DNA from: Podaxis mareebaensis
Lineage: Eukaryota > Basidiomycota > Agaricomycetes > Agaricales > Agaricaceae
Direction: 5' to 3'
Assembly: GCA_018524725.1 (NCBI GenBank)
Contig: JAEUWP010000486.1
Span: 32,135-96,134, forward strand
Length of the DNA stretch: 64,000 nt
The notes under the pieces are model-generated. The model did not search any database, was not told the origin of the DNA, and saw only the letters and a list, made by a program, of their open reading frames with translations. This document shows, piece after piece, positions 34,742 through 46,238 of this stretch. Each line of letters begins with the position of its first letter. Position 1 is the stretch's first letter. The translations under genes and the position numbers were made by a program.

Positions 34742-37700
34742 TTACTCCTCGTCATCCGAAAGGATCACCAACTCGCGTGCTCGGCTCTGTTGTTCAGAAG
34801 GTTGCTTGGAGAGGGATTCATCCTCGCTTCCAGGAGTAAGCGATCGAAGGGCGGAATTCCCTTCTCCTGCCGCTGTCTGCGCAATTTTACGTGCGGGCCG
34901 AGGTAGTGCCGGGGATGAGGATGTATGTCTCGGAAAAGGCTTGGAGGGAATGATACCATCGTCGTCGGAGTCGCTTGTTTCTGACTCGCTTGAGGAACCA
35001 ACTTGGTCACTGCCTTCATTTGACGACAACGATGATGACAGATTCGATGACTTTACAGGCCGAGACTCTGGCGCAGCTGACCTATTCCTTCGTCGTCGCT
35101 TCTTCATTCCATGGGCTCTCATTCCCGAGGGTCGCATAGCTTGAGAAGCAGCCGCAGCTCCCGCCAATGCAGCCCTCTCTCGTAAGACCTTCTCCTTCTC
35201 AAGGAAAGCGTCCATATCGCCGTACTCCTCGTCGCTATCCTGGATGAATTGCGCAGATTTGTATTGCTCCTTCTCGTTCTTCTTTCTCTCCCTTCGCTTC
35301 TTTTTAGGTTCATTATCCTCCAGCGCGGCATCTTCCTCAGACTCCGATGAGGGCGCACGGCGGCGACGGCGTCTGCGTCGCTTTTTGCTCAACAGCGAAG
35401 AAGCTTTCTTCCCTTCCAGGTCGAATGGGGTTTCCAGGAATTGGTTAATCACATTCAACATTGCTTGCAGTTCAGCAGGAAGGATGGCAGCGGGTATGTA
35501 CCACTGCAATTCGTCTTCATCTATTGGGCCGGGTTTCAGTGAGTATTCATTACTGGATTAGGGCTGATATTCCGTACCCTCATCCATGACGGCAAACCTG
35601 CATAATCGGAACAGCAGCTTGAGCTGAGGGTTCTTTGTCGCAGCATCAGCATGTTCGTCGTCGAGGTAGGGTATCACTGTCAGCGTAGATCAATTATAAG
35701 ACACGTAAACACCAATGATCAGTTGAGTTGCGCATACGATAGTCCTTGATTCTCTCGAGCGCTTCCGCTGATGGTCGATCCTTGCGTAAAGTTGTGTCAA
35801 CGTCGTCATCACCCTCATCCTGCGATTGATCACTGTGCTTATCAGTGTCCTCAATTATCTTCCGTCGTTGGTCTCTAGCAGTTGCCAAGATCTGTGGGGA
35901 GGTTTCTGTTTCAGCCGCTGGTTGACGCCCAGAGGTGGACAGAAATAGGAACATACGTCCTTCGTCCAGCTGACTAAGTCGGTCTGAGCGGCTTCCACGA
36001 GAGCGGCGATGGCGATGCCAAGTTGTTCGCTCCATGTGTATCCTTTCTTGACTTGGACATCGGGTGGGAAACGAGTATCTTCCACGGTGGCTTTGCCCTT
36101 GGAGCGATCTTCTGGTTCCCAGCTGGAGTATTGTTTCCAGTGACCGCGGTTTTTTGGGAAGAACGCCTGACGACCAGGGATGGTAATCAGTATAATATGC
36201 GTGTGATAGTGGAGATGCGAAAAGGGAACAAGCCTACTGACCTCCACTGCGAGGAAAGTATCCTCAGCGAGTGCCTTGAAGAACTTGCGAAGAATGAAGT
36301 TGATCAAGTTAATAAGATCCTTGTATGGCTGGTCTCGAGGCAGAGTATCCTTTTCGGACAAGATTGTCTTGAAAAGGTCTAATGTCGACACCTATGCGTC
36401 ACGGGGGTATGAATTAGCGGAGATGAGGTGGGGGATGTCGATAAGATAGGGGGACCGACGTTGAAGAACAATCCTTCTGCTTTGGCTTTGACAGCCTGCC
36501 TGTGGAGTAGACTGACGGCGCGTCGCATGTGATCAGGAGACTCAAATTCCTTGTAGCGAGAAAGATAGGTCAGGAGGGTCTGGTTTATTTCGGCGTTCGC
36601 AAATTTCTGAAGCGCCGTTAGCGTCATGGCTCCAAACTAAAGCAGATCCTTACCATTTCGAACGCGTCGAATGTAAAGAGGGTTTCTTGAATGGTATCTT
36701 CATATCTTTCCACTTCCTCTTCTTCAGCATCCGGAATGCCTTCCTCTTCGGTGATGCCTGAACCATTGTGTTAGAGAAAACGCTAACCTTGATACGGACC
36801 ATACCTCTGGCCTTCCTTCTTCGCTTAACGGTTTTCTTGCGAACATAGACTCCATCACCTTTGTCTTTCGTCCATCTCTCCAGTATACGCATCAGAACGT
36901 ATGCCAAATATACACTGGCATCGAGATAGGCCAGAGATTGAGAACCCTGCCTGTAAGCACGCAGACCGTCCAGTGCGATATCAAGTATATCACCATTATA
37001 GATGATCTGCTGCTGCAACAGGTCCGCGGACTCGGCCAATGTGGGATCGGCAATATCCTCCCTTGACATACTGTCAATGAGGAGTAAGAGTTGAGTTAGA
37101 CATTCGATGCCTGCTTGAAGTTCGGTCCATAGTTTTGGCTGCCCGAGAAGTAAATGTAAAGATTAGCTGAGGGGCGCAAATGAAGGAATGGAGAGCAGCA
37201 TACCTTTTCGTCAACGGCTTCGCGCATACGCTTGAGCACCCAGACTATCCAATCTCGTTCAATAACTTCGGCGATCAGGCCGAAGGACCACTTCTCGCTC
37301 TCTTTTGACTTGCCCTTGTCCGATTGCGATGACTGCTCTTGAGCACGCAGGACGAGGAAGTACTCCAAGAAAAATTTAGTGACGAACAGCAACCGTAGTT
37401 TATCCTTTTCAGTAACTCTCGCTCGTTCTAATCGAATGTCCTTCAATAGAGTCGATACAAAAGCTAAGCGGCATTCCCAAGGATTCAGCCACCAAGTAGT
37501 CACAAGGTGAAAACAAGCGAAGCTCACAATTGAAACAAGCTCTGAGGAATTCATTGGCGAGTTCTTGCAATATTACACGAGCCTCCACGGAGAGGTTGTC
37601 CTCGCGAGAAAGTTCGTCTACTGTATTTCCTTTCCGTGCCCTCTGGCGCTTTTTGATGTCCATGATTTCCACCGCTTCTTTATTCAGAGCTTGTTGGCGG

Positions 37701-38771
37701 TGAAGAACCGATGATTGTGGTTGCGTTTCGCCTGGATTGCGCTTCTTGTTCGGGTTATGGATAACTGCGATGGTTGTCCCGAATCGGGAGTGGCGAGTTG
37801 AAGGGTTGGAGAAAACTTCGCGGCGCAAGCGGGTTTCCGTATCAAGAAGGCGCTTCAATCTTTCTCTGGGTTGCTGCACGCCTGATTAGAATTCTTGAGA
37901 TTGTTTGGCGATACTGTGAGAAACGTACGTTGACCTGTTTTGTTGATAGCGATGTTGGACTGACTCCACGGTAGAGGAGGTAAAGGATTTCGAGGGCAAC
38001 GGTATTCCATCCGGTGAGCCAGGGATCCTTTTCTGTGTTGGCAGCGATTGTGATGATAAATTCGACGAAGTTCGCGGTAGAGAGTTCTTTGATGAGTCGG
38101 GATTGAAGGGATGTAAATTCAAGTTGGTGAGCACTGAGATTCGCCCCTGGCCGAAGGTCCTTGACAAAGGCGAGATTCCGGATCAGATATAAGATTACGG
38201 TCACGAGCTGACAGTCTTTCTCCGTTCGCTCGGACAGGGACTTTGACAGCGGGGGTATGACGATATTGAACAGGGCATTCATGATCCCTGGCCTGACGAG
38301 GGCAGCCTTGTAATGTAGGTGACTTTCGAGAAGGTGAGTGAAATCAGCATTCTTGTCTTCTTCCTCATCAAGTTCCTTGAGTTCTTCTGCCATGTCAATA
38401 GGCCAAGTCATGGCGGTCATGAGGTCGACACAGGCAATTGCACGTTTGTCATCGCCGCGGCCCACTCCAGCAGTAGCGAGGAGGATAGGAACGAGGTCAT
38501 TCTGTAGGAGACGCCGCTCCCAGAAGATACGTGCCACTGTGCGATCATCGTCTGTGTCATCGCGTCGCCAGAGTTTCTTGAGGTCCTTCAAGCATGCACC
38601 AGCCTGTTCCCCCATACGGTATTCGCCATTCTCGACACCACCAAGCGCGTCAATGATGCGAGTGATAACTGGCTCAAGCACTTCACGCGGATCGTATGCA
38701 TCCTCCTGCTGGTCATCTCCATGATCGTCGTCTTTAAGGGCAGTGAGATCGATAACTTGGGTGGTGGCCAT
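34742..38771 (-). CDS. TOF1: Replication fork protection complex subunit TOF1/SWI1 (Timeless family)
   Basis: Exon 1 (38771-37929, phase 0) encodes the Timeless N-terminal region: VLEPVITRIIDALGGVENGEYRMGEQ, ARIFWERRLLQNDLVPILLATAG, CVDLMTAMTWPIDM and LVTVILYLIRNLAFVKD. Exon 2 (37873-37528) continues RERLKRLLDTETRLRREVFSNPSTRHSRFGTTIAV, a Timeless hallmark. Further exons down to 34742 include LRLLFVTKFFLEYFLVLRAQEQ and end with a long acidic/basic nuclear tail (SSESEEDAALEDNEPKKKRRERKKNE). About ten exons are visible, giving a protein of more than 1,100 residues as in other fungi. I did not map every junction between 37100 and 35500. With Csm3/Swi3 it stabilises stalled replication forks and supports checkpoint signalling. 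It is divergent from the SANT gene with 164 bp between start codons. Confidence 0.95.
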
Positions 38772-38935
38772 GGCTATGGGTGAGTTAATGACCAACGCGT
38801 GACGCTGAACGCGATTTGTCACACATGACAGCCAGATAAATTTTGAAAAATGAAGAATATTGAGAGCGTGAGAAATATCTCCCCTGCCTTAATTTGCACC
38901 TGGGCACCTCCACATCCAATGCCACCACGATATCC
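38772..38935. promoter_or_regulatory. Shared 164-bp region between divergent TOF1 and SANT-protein genes
   Basis: The two start codons (38771 minus and 38936 plus) leave 164 bp for both promoters. No consensus element is certain. The sequence reads as a short bidirectional promoter by position only. Confidence 0.45.
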
Positions 38936-40168
38936 ATGGACCAGAAGCGTTCTCAAACGTACGTGCTCACTTTTCTCGCAGACGTGGACATATCTGACTA
39001 GCCGCTAGGCTTGAGGCGCTTGAAGCCTTCATACAAAACCAAAAAGCCCTCCTAGATACCACATACGCAGACATCGACCGCCTACGAGAAGCGAGAGCTG
39101 CTGCTCTCGCTGACCCACACGCATTTCTCGATAATCTCCATGCCAACGTGTGCATTAGTATTTCTTATTGGTATTCTCGTCGTTCATGCTTTCTTTTTAG
39201 CTCGATGCTCCACTATTCCGGCTTAGTGCCCTCCCCGACTGGCAGCTCGTCGTCCCGAAGGGGATTGATTGGTCTGTGTTTGAGGGACTTGGTACGCATC
39301 TACTTGCTTAAGTTACATTTCACAGATTGACCGACATTCTCAGATCCTGAACCACTTCAAAAATTCACACTTGCTGCCCAACAAACTTTCGCTTCCCGCA
39401 ATGAACCCCATACGACCCAGAAATCACCGCTCTCTGATCTCCAAACGCTCGTCAAAGCCGCAAGGCGCTCGATTGTTGACCCTGTTTTAGCAGCGTTTTC
39501 CCAGATGCCGGAGATAGAGGAAGAGAGCGAGTCGGAGATAGATGAGGAGGAGCTACGAAGGGAAAGAGAGAGGGAGAACATTCGACGACTTAAGCAAAGG
39601 AAGATTCGGACGGGTGGTTTGAAGCTGCCTGGCCTCCGAATAGAAGGATCTACTGGCGTATTCATTCGGCATGATGTGGAAGACGAGACCATGGATGTCG
39701 ATATTTCACTGGACAACGATGACAACGACAACCAGACACCTACCACATCGCAACCCCCCAAACCACCACGAGCCCGGCGAACGACATGCAAGAATGAACC
39801 TAAGGACCCGCCGCCGAAATCTCGGGCACGCAAGAAAGCCCGCAAGGACGAACCTCCTAATACACCCACGTCCCCAAAACCAGTCGAGGCATCAAAAGAC
39901 ACCGGCAAACCAAAACCAGATACGTACAAGCAGGCATGGTCCCTTTCTGAACAGCATCTCCTAGAACAATTACTGGAGCAGATACCCGAGGGTGAGAAAT
40001 ATCGGTAAGTGAATCTAGACTCCCGCCCGAAAACTAGGGTTGGCTGATATGGGCGACAGCTGGCAGAAAATTTCACGCGCGATGAACGGGCGGCGAACAC
40101 CGCGGCAGGTGGCAAGTCGAGTGCAAAAATACTTTGAGAAACTGAAGAAGTACGGGCTAGAGGGGTGA
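38936..40168 (+). CDS. SANT/Myb-domain protein resembling the ZZZ3 SANT region, 340 aa
   Basis: Five exons close in phase: 38936-38958, 39009-39147, 39201-39291, 39344-40004 and 40060-40168. An N-terminal helix (ALEAFIQNQKALLDTTYADIDRLREARAAAL) and a segment LFRLSALPDWQLVVPKGIDWSVFEGLD precede a highly charged middle part (ESESEIDEEELRREREREN) and a basic linker. The C-terminus is a SANT domain: QAWSLSEQHLLEQLLEQIP, then WQKISRAMNGRRTPRQVASRVQKYFEKLKKYGL. The RTPRQVASRVQKYF motif is the signature of the ZZZ3-type SANT subfamily (ZZZ3 is a subunit of the metazoan ATAC acetyltransferase complex). No ZZ zinc finger follows, since the protein stops eight codons later. A chromatin role is inferred from the fold only. 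Confidence 0.85.
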
Positions 40169-40298
40169 TTTGGATTGTTGATATGTAGAGCTGTATAGAT
40201 TGCCATCACATGAACAGGTTTTCAAGTGATCGCAACCCCGGCACCAATTAATTACATTTTGCCACATCATCAGTGCATCTCATTCTCTGCCCCGTACA

Positions 40299-41263
40299 AT
40301 GGCCCAAAAATTCGATCCAAACAACGCCCAGAACCTCCTCGAAGTATGTCCCTGCGGATCTATTTCCGCCCAGTCACTAATTTTCTTACCTAGATTGAAA
40401 AACAGTGAGAGCCAATCTGTGGAGTTGTGCGGACAAAAAGCAGATTGATGCTCCATCCAGGTTTGCCGTGAAGGCCGTTGAGCAAGCTCAAGTGCATTTC
40501 CCGTATTATATGCCAAGACCCGCAGCTCATATCTATGACAGACATATTGGAACTTGATTGAAAAGGTCCAACCGCGCGAGCTCAAGCTCACCAAGTATGT
40601 TGGCCCCTCCTTGTCTCCTAACCACAATTGAATGACGTGTCACTCAGGCTCGACGATGAGATCTATGAGCACACGATGAAAGCTTTCCCCGAGCTGGCAG
40701 AGCCGCCGCACGAGAAGCTCGTTAAGCTCGACGAAGACTGGATGAAGAGTCCTGATGGCAAAAAACGTTGGCGTGAATTCATCGAGCAGTGAGTTGCTTT
40801 CTCCGTCCTCCGACGAGTTGCTTAGTCGATTCCTTTATTAGATACAAGGACAAAGTGAAGGACTACAATTTTGGGTCATTGATCAGGACGGATGCGAGGG
40901 AGGAATACGGTGAAACAAACACGATCTTCGGTGAGTTGATCCTTGTTATGTCAATCTTAAATCACCACTAACTATCGGATTATAGTTACACGAATACAGG
41001 TATGTCCAATACGTCCACTACACGTCAGCCACTCATTCGCATCGACGCTATCTCGCAGTTCTACGCTATCGAAGTACGTCGCTCCACTTTCAACTAGTTG
41101 GCCCTCGTGCTGATCATGATTTTCGACCAGATCTCGAGAAATCGTCTCGGGTTAAATGATAAGGCGCACGAAATCGCGAAGGCCGAGGCGGAGAAGGAGC
41201 GGCTGAAGGCGGAAAAGGAGAAGGAAAAAGCAGAGAAGGAAAAGTCCAAGAAACGCAAATAGG
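40299..41263 (+). CDS. PBDC1: PBDC1/YPL225W family protein (eEF1A folding chaperone type), 176 aa
   Basis: Eight or more small exons join in phase. MAQKFDPNNAQNLLE leads to a short exon (IEKQ), then FAVKAVEQAQ, TYWNLIEKVQP..LKLTKLDDEIYEHT, then the core WREFIEQYKDKVKDYNFGSLIRTDAREEYGETNTIF, a 14-nt microexon (VTRIQ) and FYAIEISRNRLGLN. The C-terminus is a Lys/Glu-rich helix (KAEKEKEKAEKEKSKKRK). The pattern from FDPxNAxNLxEIEKQFAVKA to FYAIEISRNR is diagnostic for the PBDC1 family. The yeast member YPL225W was recently characterised as a dedicated chaperone that helps newly made eEF1A fold during translation. A cytosolic role is expected. It follows the SANT gene on the same strand after 130 bp. 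Confidence 0.93.
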
Positions 41264-41395
41264 GTATATATCATATCACAGAATTGACTCGAGGAAATAT
41301 ACATTGGTATCTCGTGTCGTTCATGTCCGGTCCTTGCACCCGTTCATCAGGGCATATGTCGTCAAGCGAGCATCGTGGTGGAGATACGGAGACAG

Positions 41396-42150
41396 TTATG
41401 CATCGTAATCGAGCGTTCGACAGTTTATTTGAGCCACGTTAACAGAAAGACCGGCTCCCGTGCGCTTGGAGCCTAACCAGATCAAGAGTGCTGCTATTTC
41501 GGCTGCGATGGTGGAACAAATTCAGGGAAGCGAAAAAGAGGAATAACAATAAAGCTTGCTCACAAAAGGTGCTCGTCGAGAAGGCGAGTGCAGTCGAGAA
41601 GGCCGAAGCTGCGCACCAAAGCGATTTGGCGTCACATTCATAGGCGACTTGTGTTGCCAGCATGATGCCGATAGCTGTATGAAGTTTGGACCGCGAAAGA
41701 TTGAATTCGGCGGCGAAGATAATTGGAAAGAAGCACGCACCAAGCCATACCAGGCCGAGAACGACAAATGATGTAAAATGGGGGAGGGATCTTGTGAGAG
41801 GATGAGTGGAGAGAGGCCTATTGTTGTATCGAAGCCTGATGTCGTTATTTCTGGTTCATAATCTGGAAGAACGCCGAGCTCACAACACGCCAATCCATAG
41901 CCATGTTACAATCGATAATGAACCTGCGATTTTCCCGAATATATCTACATAACACGTCAGTGGAAAGTACAAATGAAGCTTTCCAAACGTACAGAGAAAC
42001 GGCGAGCGGCCGTCGATGAAACTTGCCAGGAACCCGAAGAAACTTTGAAGTAGCGCCGTAAAAAGAGCAAGGCCTAGAGGAGCATTAGCATTGTACACTC
42101 TTCTTGCCCGCCATTTACTCACCATAAAACGGGGTACGATGGGGCTGCAT
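41396..42150 (-). CDS. Small tetraspan (MARVEL-like) membrane protein, about 167 aa
   Basis: Starting at 42150, MQPHRTPFYG is followed by LALFTALLQSFFGFLASFIDGRSPF, then IFGKIAGSLSIVTWLWIGV, then FTSFVVLGLVWLGACFFPIIFAAEFNLS, then SAFSTALAFSTSTFSEIAALLIWLGSKR, i.e. four hydrophobic segments. Five exons can be joined in phase (donors GTGAGT, GTACGT and GTGAGC types), ending at the TAA at 41396. The short termini and four-TM layout suggest a MARVEL-like vesicle or junction protein, but no diagnostic residue set is visible, so the function is open. It is divergent from the unknown gene at 42400. Confidence 0.75.
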
Positions 42151-42399
42151 GGTGGTGGTGACTAGTCAAGAGACGAGAGAGGGGCGGAAAGAGCAATATA
42201 CCCCTGTTCGGGTTGGGGACGTTCAAGTTTCAGGGTCATAATAATCTATTTCCTCGTTCGATCACAAAGGAGTCCGTATGATACGATATCTTTTTCGCTA
42301 GTCTCCCCAACTCGTACACAGCTGTGGCCACACATGGCCACCGGCCAGCCTCCATGATGTTATAAGCTTAATTGAATTTCTTGGCAACCTTCCGCCACC

Positions 42400-43174
42400 A
42401 TGTCAGGGAAATGGAATGATAGGACCTTACCTCCCGACTTGCGCACGGAACTGGAGGAGTACACCAGCCTGTTACGGGCACTAAGGACAGAAAATACTCT
42501 GGATCTGGCGGCTCACCTCACAGAACATCTCCATGAGGATACTAGGCCTGATGATCAGCTTCATGGCCGCGATCAGTGGACGCGGTGGCCACTTCCCGAC
42601 GCGCCTCTGTCGATTTGGGACCTTGAAGACGAGATAGGGGTTATTCTCAGACGACAACTTTCAGGAAAGCGAGGCTTGGAGAAAGGTTCTGATCTGGATA
42701 GCGCCGAAGAGGACTATGTCGGCGAGTTGGTCAGCTACCTCACACCCGTATTGGTCAATTTCGTGGAGAAGATCCTTGTGCTTGTCGAGGCCCACACGTT
42801 TCCACGTCCGCCGAGCCTGCAAGACCGAATCAATCCGTTGAACTGGCGTGATTTGGCGAATATCTTGGCTTCGCCCGAGGCGAAGAATCTGATCGACGCA
42901 CGGTACGTCGGGTGTTCACTCAGACAAACAGTCCGGTGCTGATAATGAGTAGGATGCTCGAAAGATATGTTAACCGAATGGAAGCTCTTCTCGGTTCGAC
43001 GAGGAGACAGGACCCAAAAGAACCATGTCCTCGACGAGGTTTGTCTCTTTCCCGTAGCTTGGAAGTCAGGAATTGATGATGCAAATAGCGATTGACCGCC
43101 GTCATATATTTGATCGTCAACGTGCTCGAAGGCAGGAGCTGTATGATCACCTTATGTCTTCACTCTTCAGATAG
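42400..43174 (+). CDS. Conserved-looking protein of unknown function, 224 aa
   Basis: Three exons close in phase: 42400-42902, 42953-43038 and 43089-43174. The start is supported by a good context (CCACCATGTC). The protein is soluble, acidic in the first two thirds and helical in appearance (RTELEEYTSLLRALRTENTLDLAAHLTEHLHE), with a short motif LSIWDLEDEIGVILRRQ. A hydrophobic helix (ELVSYLTPVLVNFVEKILVLVEAH) and INPLNWRDLANILASPEAKNLID follow, ending with a basic helix (RRAIDRRHIFDRQRARRQELYDHL). I recognise no domain. It ends 132 bp before the next gene on the same strand. Confidence 0.75.
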
Positions 43175-43306
43175 ATACCTATGTTAATTAATATTTCCGT
43201 TTGATGACGGAGCGTGAGAACATATTCCTGTTGAGCTATCCTCAAGACTTCCACCACCGACGTCGCCAGCCCAAGTCCCTGGCTACTGCCCTCGTCGTCG
43301 TCAAAG

Positions 43307-45840
43307 ATGGCGACGTCCCCGGCACACCGTACGACGCTCTCGATGGGCTCCAACAATCTCCAGACGCCATCACCGGGCTCACGACCCCGACGCCTCACTT
43401 CACCATCACAGACCTCGCTTAGTATTGTGTGTAGTCTTGATCTCGTCCTCCAGCCCAGAATCGTGTACTGAACCTTCACTGGCACTCCCAGCCCGAAGGA
43501 GGACATCAGCAACAATACGTCCGTCCACCTTCTCCCCTACGTAATGGCTTTATACCCGATACTGGGACCGGCATCGATCCCAATGACGATTCAGATGATA
43601 ATGACGATGATGACGACGCACGTTGGAATGAACGCTCTCCATCTCCTTCATCTTCCGTATCACAACTCGCAGCCAGCTTCGCGCAACGCGTCGGATCCCT
43701 TGTCGAGGGCATCAAATCTCGATCGCAACTCCCGACCGATGCAGAGCTCGAGGCAGAGGCTCAGCGAGAACGCGATCGCAGTCGGCGCGAAGCCGAAGCG
43801 ATTCTCACCAGGGAAGCCGAACAACGGCGCCTCGTCGAGGAACGCGTGCTGGCGATGATGGAAAGCACCAGGTCACTTCCACCTCCCCCCTCCCGCACCG
43901 CGACTATGTCCAACCCTCCTTCTCCTTCTACTTCTCACAAGGAAAAGGAGAGCGTCAGCTGGTGGACTGCCGCCAAGAATAGGCTTACCCCGACCAAGGA
44001 TAAGGATAAGGAGCCTCTCACTCCTGCGCAGCAAGTGATTCAGGAGGCCAAGGCCCGCGAGAAGGAGCAGAAGAAAGACAGCAAGGGGAAGGGCAAGGAG
44101 AAGGCAGCGGACTGGCAAACAAACTCACCAAGCAGGTTCGGTGATTCTGCGTATAACAACCTCAATATTCCTCCTGTTTCGCCGCAACGCAAGCCTGTCC
44201 CCGGATCGCCTGCTTCTCCGACCCCGTCGCGTCCGAGCATCTCGAACATGGCACCCAACCTGACACCCTCGCCCATGAGATCTGTCGATAATCTCTCTAC
44301 CTCACCATCACGCGAAGCTCCTCCGCTTTACGCCCAGTTCAATGCTCAAGGAACGTTGGATGTACATGGCACTCTTTTAGTGATCGCAAAACGCTTTGAA
44401 AAGCTCGAGAAGTGGACTGTTGGTCATGTTCGTGCCTTGGAGGAGCGCATGAATGACGTCGAACGGTGGCTCGTCGACAAGGAGAAGGAAAGAGAGCAGA
44501 AGGAGAAAGCTGGAATGGAATCCCAACAAAGAACATCTCCCGCCAACCCTGAAATCCAGCAAGAGCTTAGCGAGATTCGCGAGGAGATCGGGGAATTGCA
44601 AGGACGGGTAGGAGAACTAGGAAGGGAAATGGCCAAGATGGCGACTGCGCCGTCCAACCTTTCTTCTGGCCCTTCCCGCCAATCTCCAGTGATTAACTCT
44701 GCATCTCCGACAAACTCCATGATCGCCACCCACCACAGCCCATCTGCTTCGATGACGGGTACGCCGCATCACTCCCGACTTGTCTCCGTTACTGCTCGAG
44801 AGTCGACGAGTCCACCCATGGCGTCTTCCTCCAAGACGTCCGGCACTCGGTTGCCATACCCCACCGGGGACTACGCTTCACCGAACGCTTCATTTTCACC
44901 GCCCAGCTCTCCTCCGGCTACGAAGACACGACCTCTTTCGATACCCGGTCTTCCTGGCAACGCAGGAGCAAATAATACCAACACCAATACCTCTGTATAC
45001 CCTAATGCTCCATCTGGACCCTCAAACATACGTGCTCTATCTCCGAGGTCATCCCTTACAAACATCCATCGTGCAGTCTCGCCCTCTGCTTCTGTTACAA
45101 GTCTTTCCAAATCCGCTGGAACCAGTCCCAACCTTCCGCCACCCCCGACTCAGAAACGACAATCCAGTGTAAGTCCTACACCAAGGAAACGCTATACCGT
45201 CGCCCTTGGCGAACCTATCCGATCCCAGTCACCTCCCGTGCGCGATGAAGAAGCAACGCCACTTTCGAATGCCAAGAGGAACGGAACACCCATCTCGTTT
45301 AGTAAACCGCAAACGTCGATCGGCACAGCTATGTTTTCATCTTCTCCCGTTGGACTTGACAGTGGAAATGAGGACGGGGACGGTTTCCAGGACGAGACGA
45401 TTGGCAAATCGGCGGCTGCGAGGCTGGTCAGTGCCAGTGGCGGCAGTGATAACGCGGACGTGTTTTCAAATGCCTCAAAGGGCGATTACAAGCCTGGTGA
45501 TATTTCGGGCTCGAATCCGCGACCCGCAAGGCGACCTCGCCCTCAGTCGACGTATGCTTTTGGATCAAGTAACACACTTGAGCCACCGCAGGCCTCTATT
45601 CAACCTCTCAAGCCCCGGCTCAGGTCGAAGTCAACTGATAGATTTGGGTCAACGGAGAGTTTGAGCAGCGTCAGCTCAGTCTCGTCCACTACGTCTGGCA
45701 AGTTTGTTGATCCATTGTTGCTACGGAAGCAGGAGAAGGAGAGGGAAAGACACAAGGGCACTGTACCTAACCCTAAAGGCAAGGTTGCTGTTGGACAATT
45801 GGTTGCTTTCTTTGATGGTGAAAAGAAAGATAAATCTTGA
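43307..45840 (+). CDS. Large Ser/Pro-rich protein with central coiled coil, about 833 aa, unknown function
   Basis: A long exon to 45840 is certain. Its frame is open from about 43459 but without an ATG, so a first exon is needed. The best candidate is 43307-43426 (MATSPAHRTTLSMGS..), but the intron would be only 32 nt; a longer alternative uses a donor at 43330. Layout: a coiled coil near 43730-43860 (AELEAEAQRERDRSRREAEAIL), a Lys/Glu-rich helix (KEKEKEQ-type repeats around 44000-44110), then LDVHGTLLVIAKRFEKLEKWTVGHVRALEERMNDVERWLVDKEKE and a second coiled coil EIQQELSEIREEIGELQGRVGEL. Hundreds of Ser/Pro/Thr-rich residues follow with several SPR/SP sites. The end VAVGQLVAFFDGEKK is compact. 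It looks like a cytoskeletal or polarity scaffold, but this is a guess. Confidence 0.75.
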
Positions 45841-46238
45841 TTATAGTTTGGTCCACATTTTGTCCCAAGGTAGCAGCCAACCTATTGTATCATGGGTATA
45901 CGTCTTATTTGTTTGTTAATTCTGAACGAGTGTATGGAGTCCTATGGACATGAACTTGAGCTGTATGTTACAAACACTGCCCACCAGCCCCTGAGTGCCC
46001 TCGCCTAGCGCCAAAAGGGGTATTGTGGTCAATATAGAACTTGTCATCCCGGTGGATGACGAAGTGTGGTTGTTGTAATGGTTTGATTGGGCAACAATGG
46101 AAGGCTGAATTGGTATCCATTGTAGCTGCTTGGGTGAAAGGATGCAGATTGGGTGTTAGGCCTTGGCTGCCCATCAACTTTCCTGGATCGGGACACTCAC
46201 AATCCAAGATCGGCAGTGGAGATTAACGGAGTCCTGAC
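45841..46238. other. No gene supported
   Basis: Intergenic between the coiled-coil protein and the HET gene; presumably a 3' UTR and a promoter. Nothing distinctive is seen. Confidence 0.45.
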
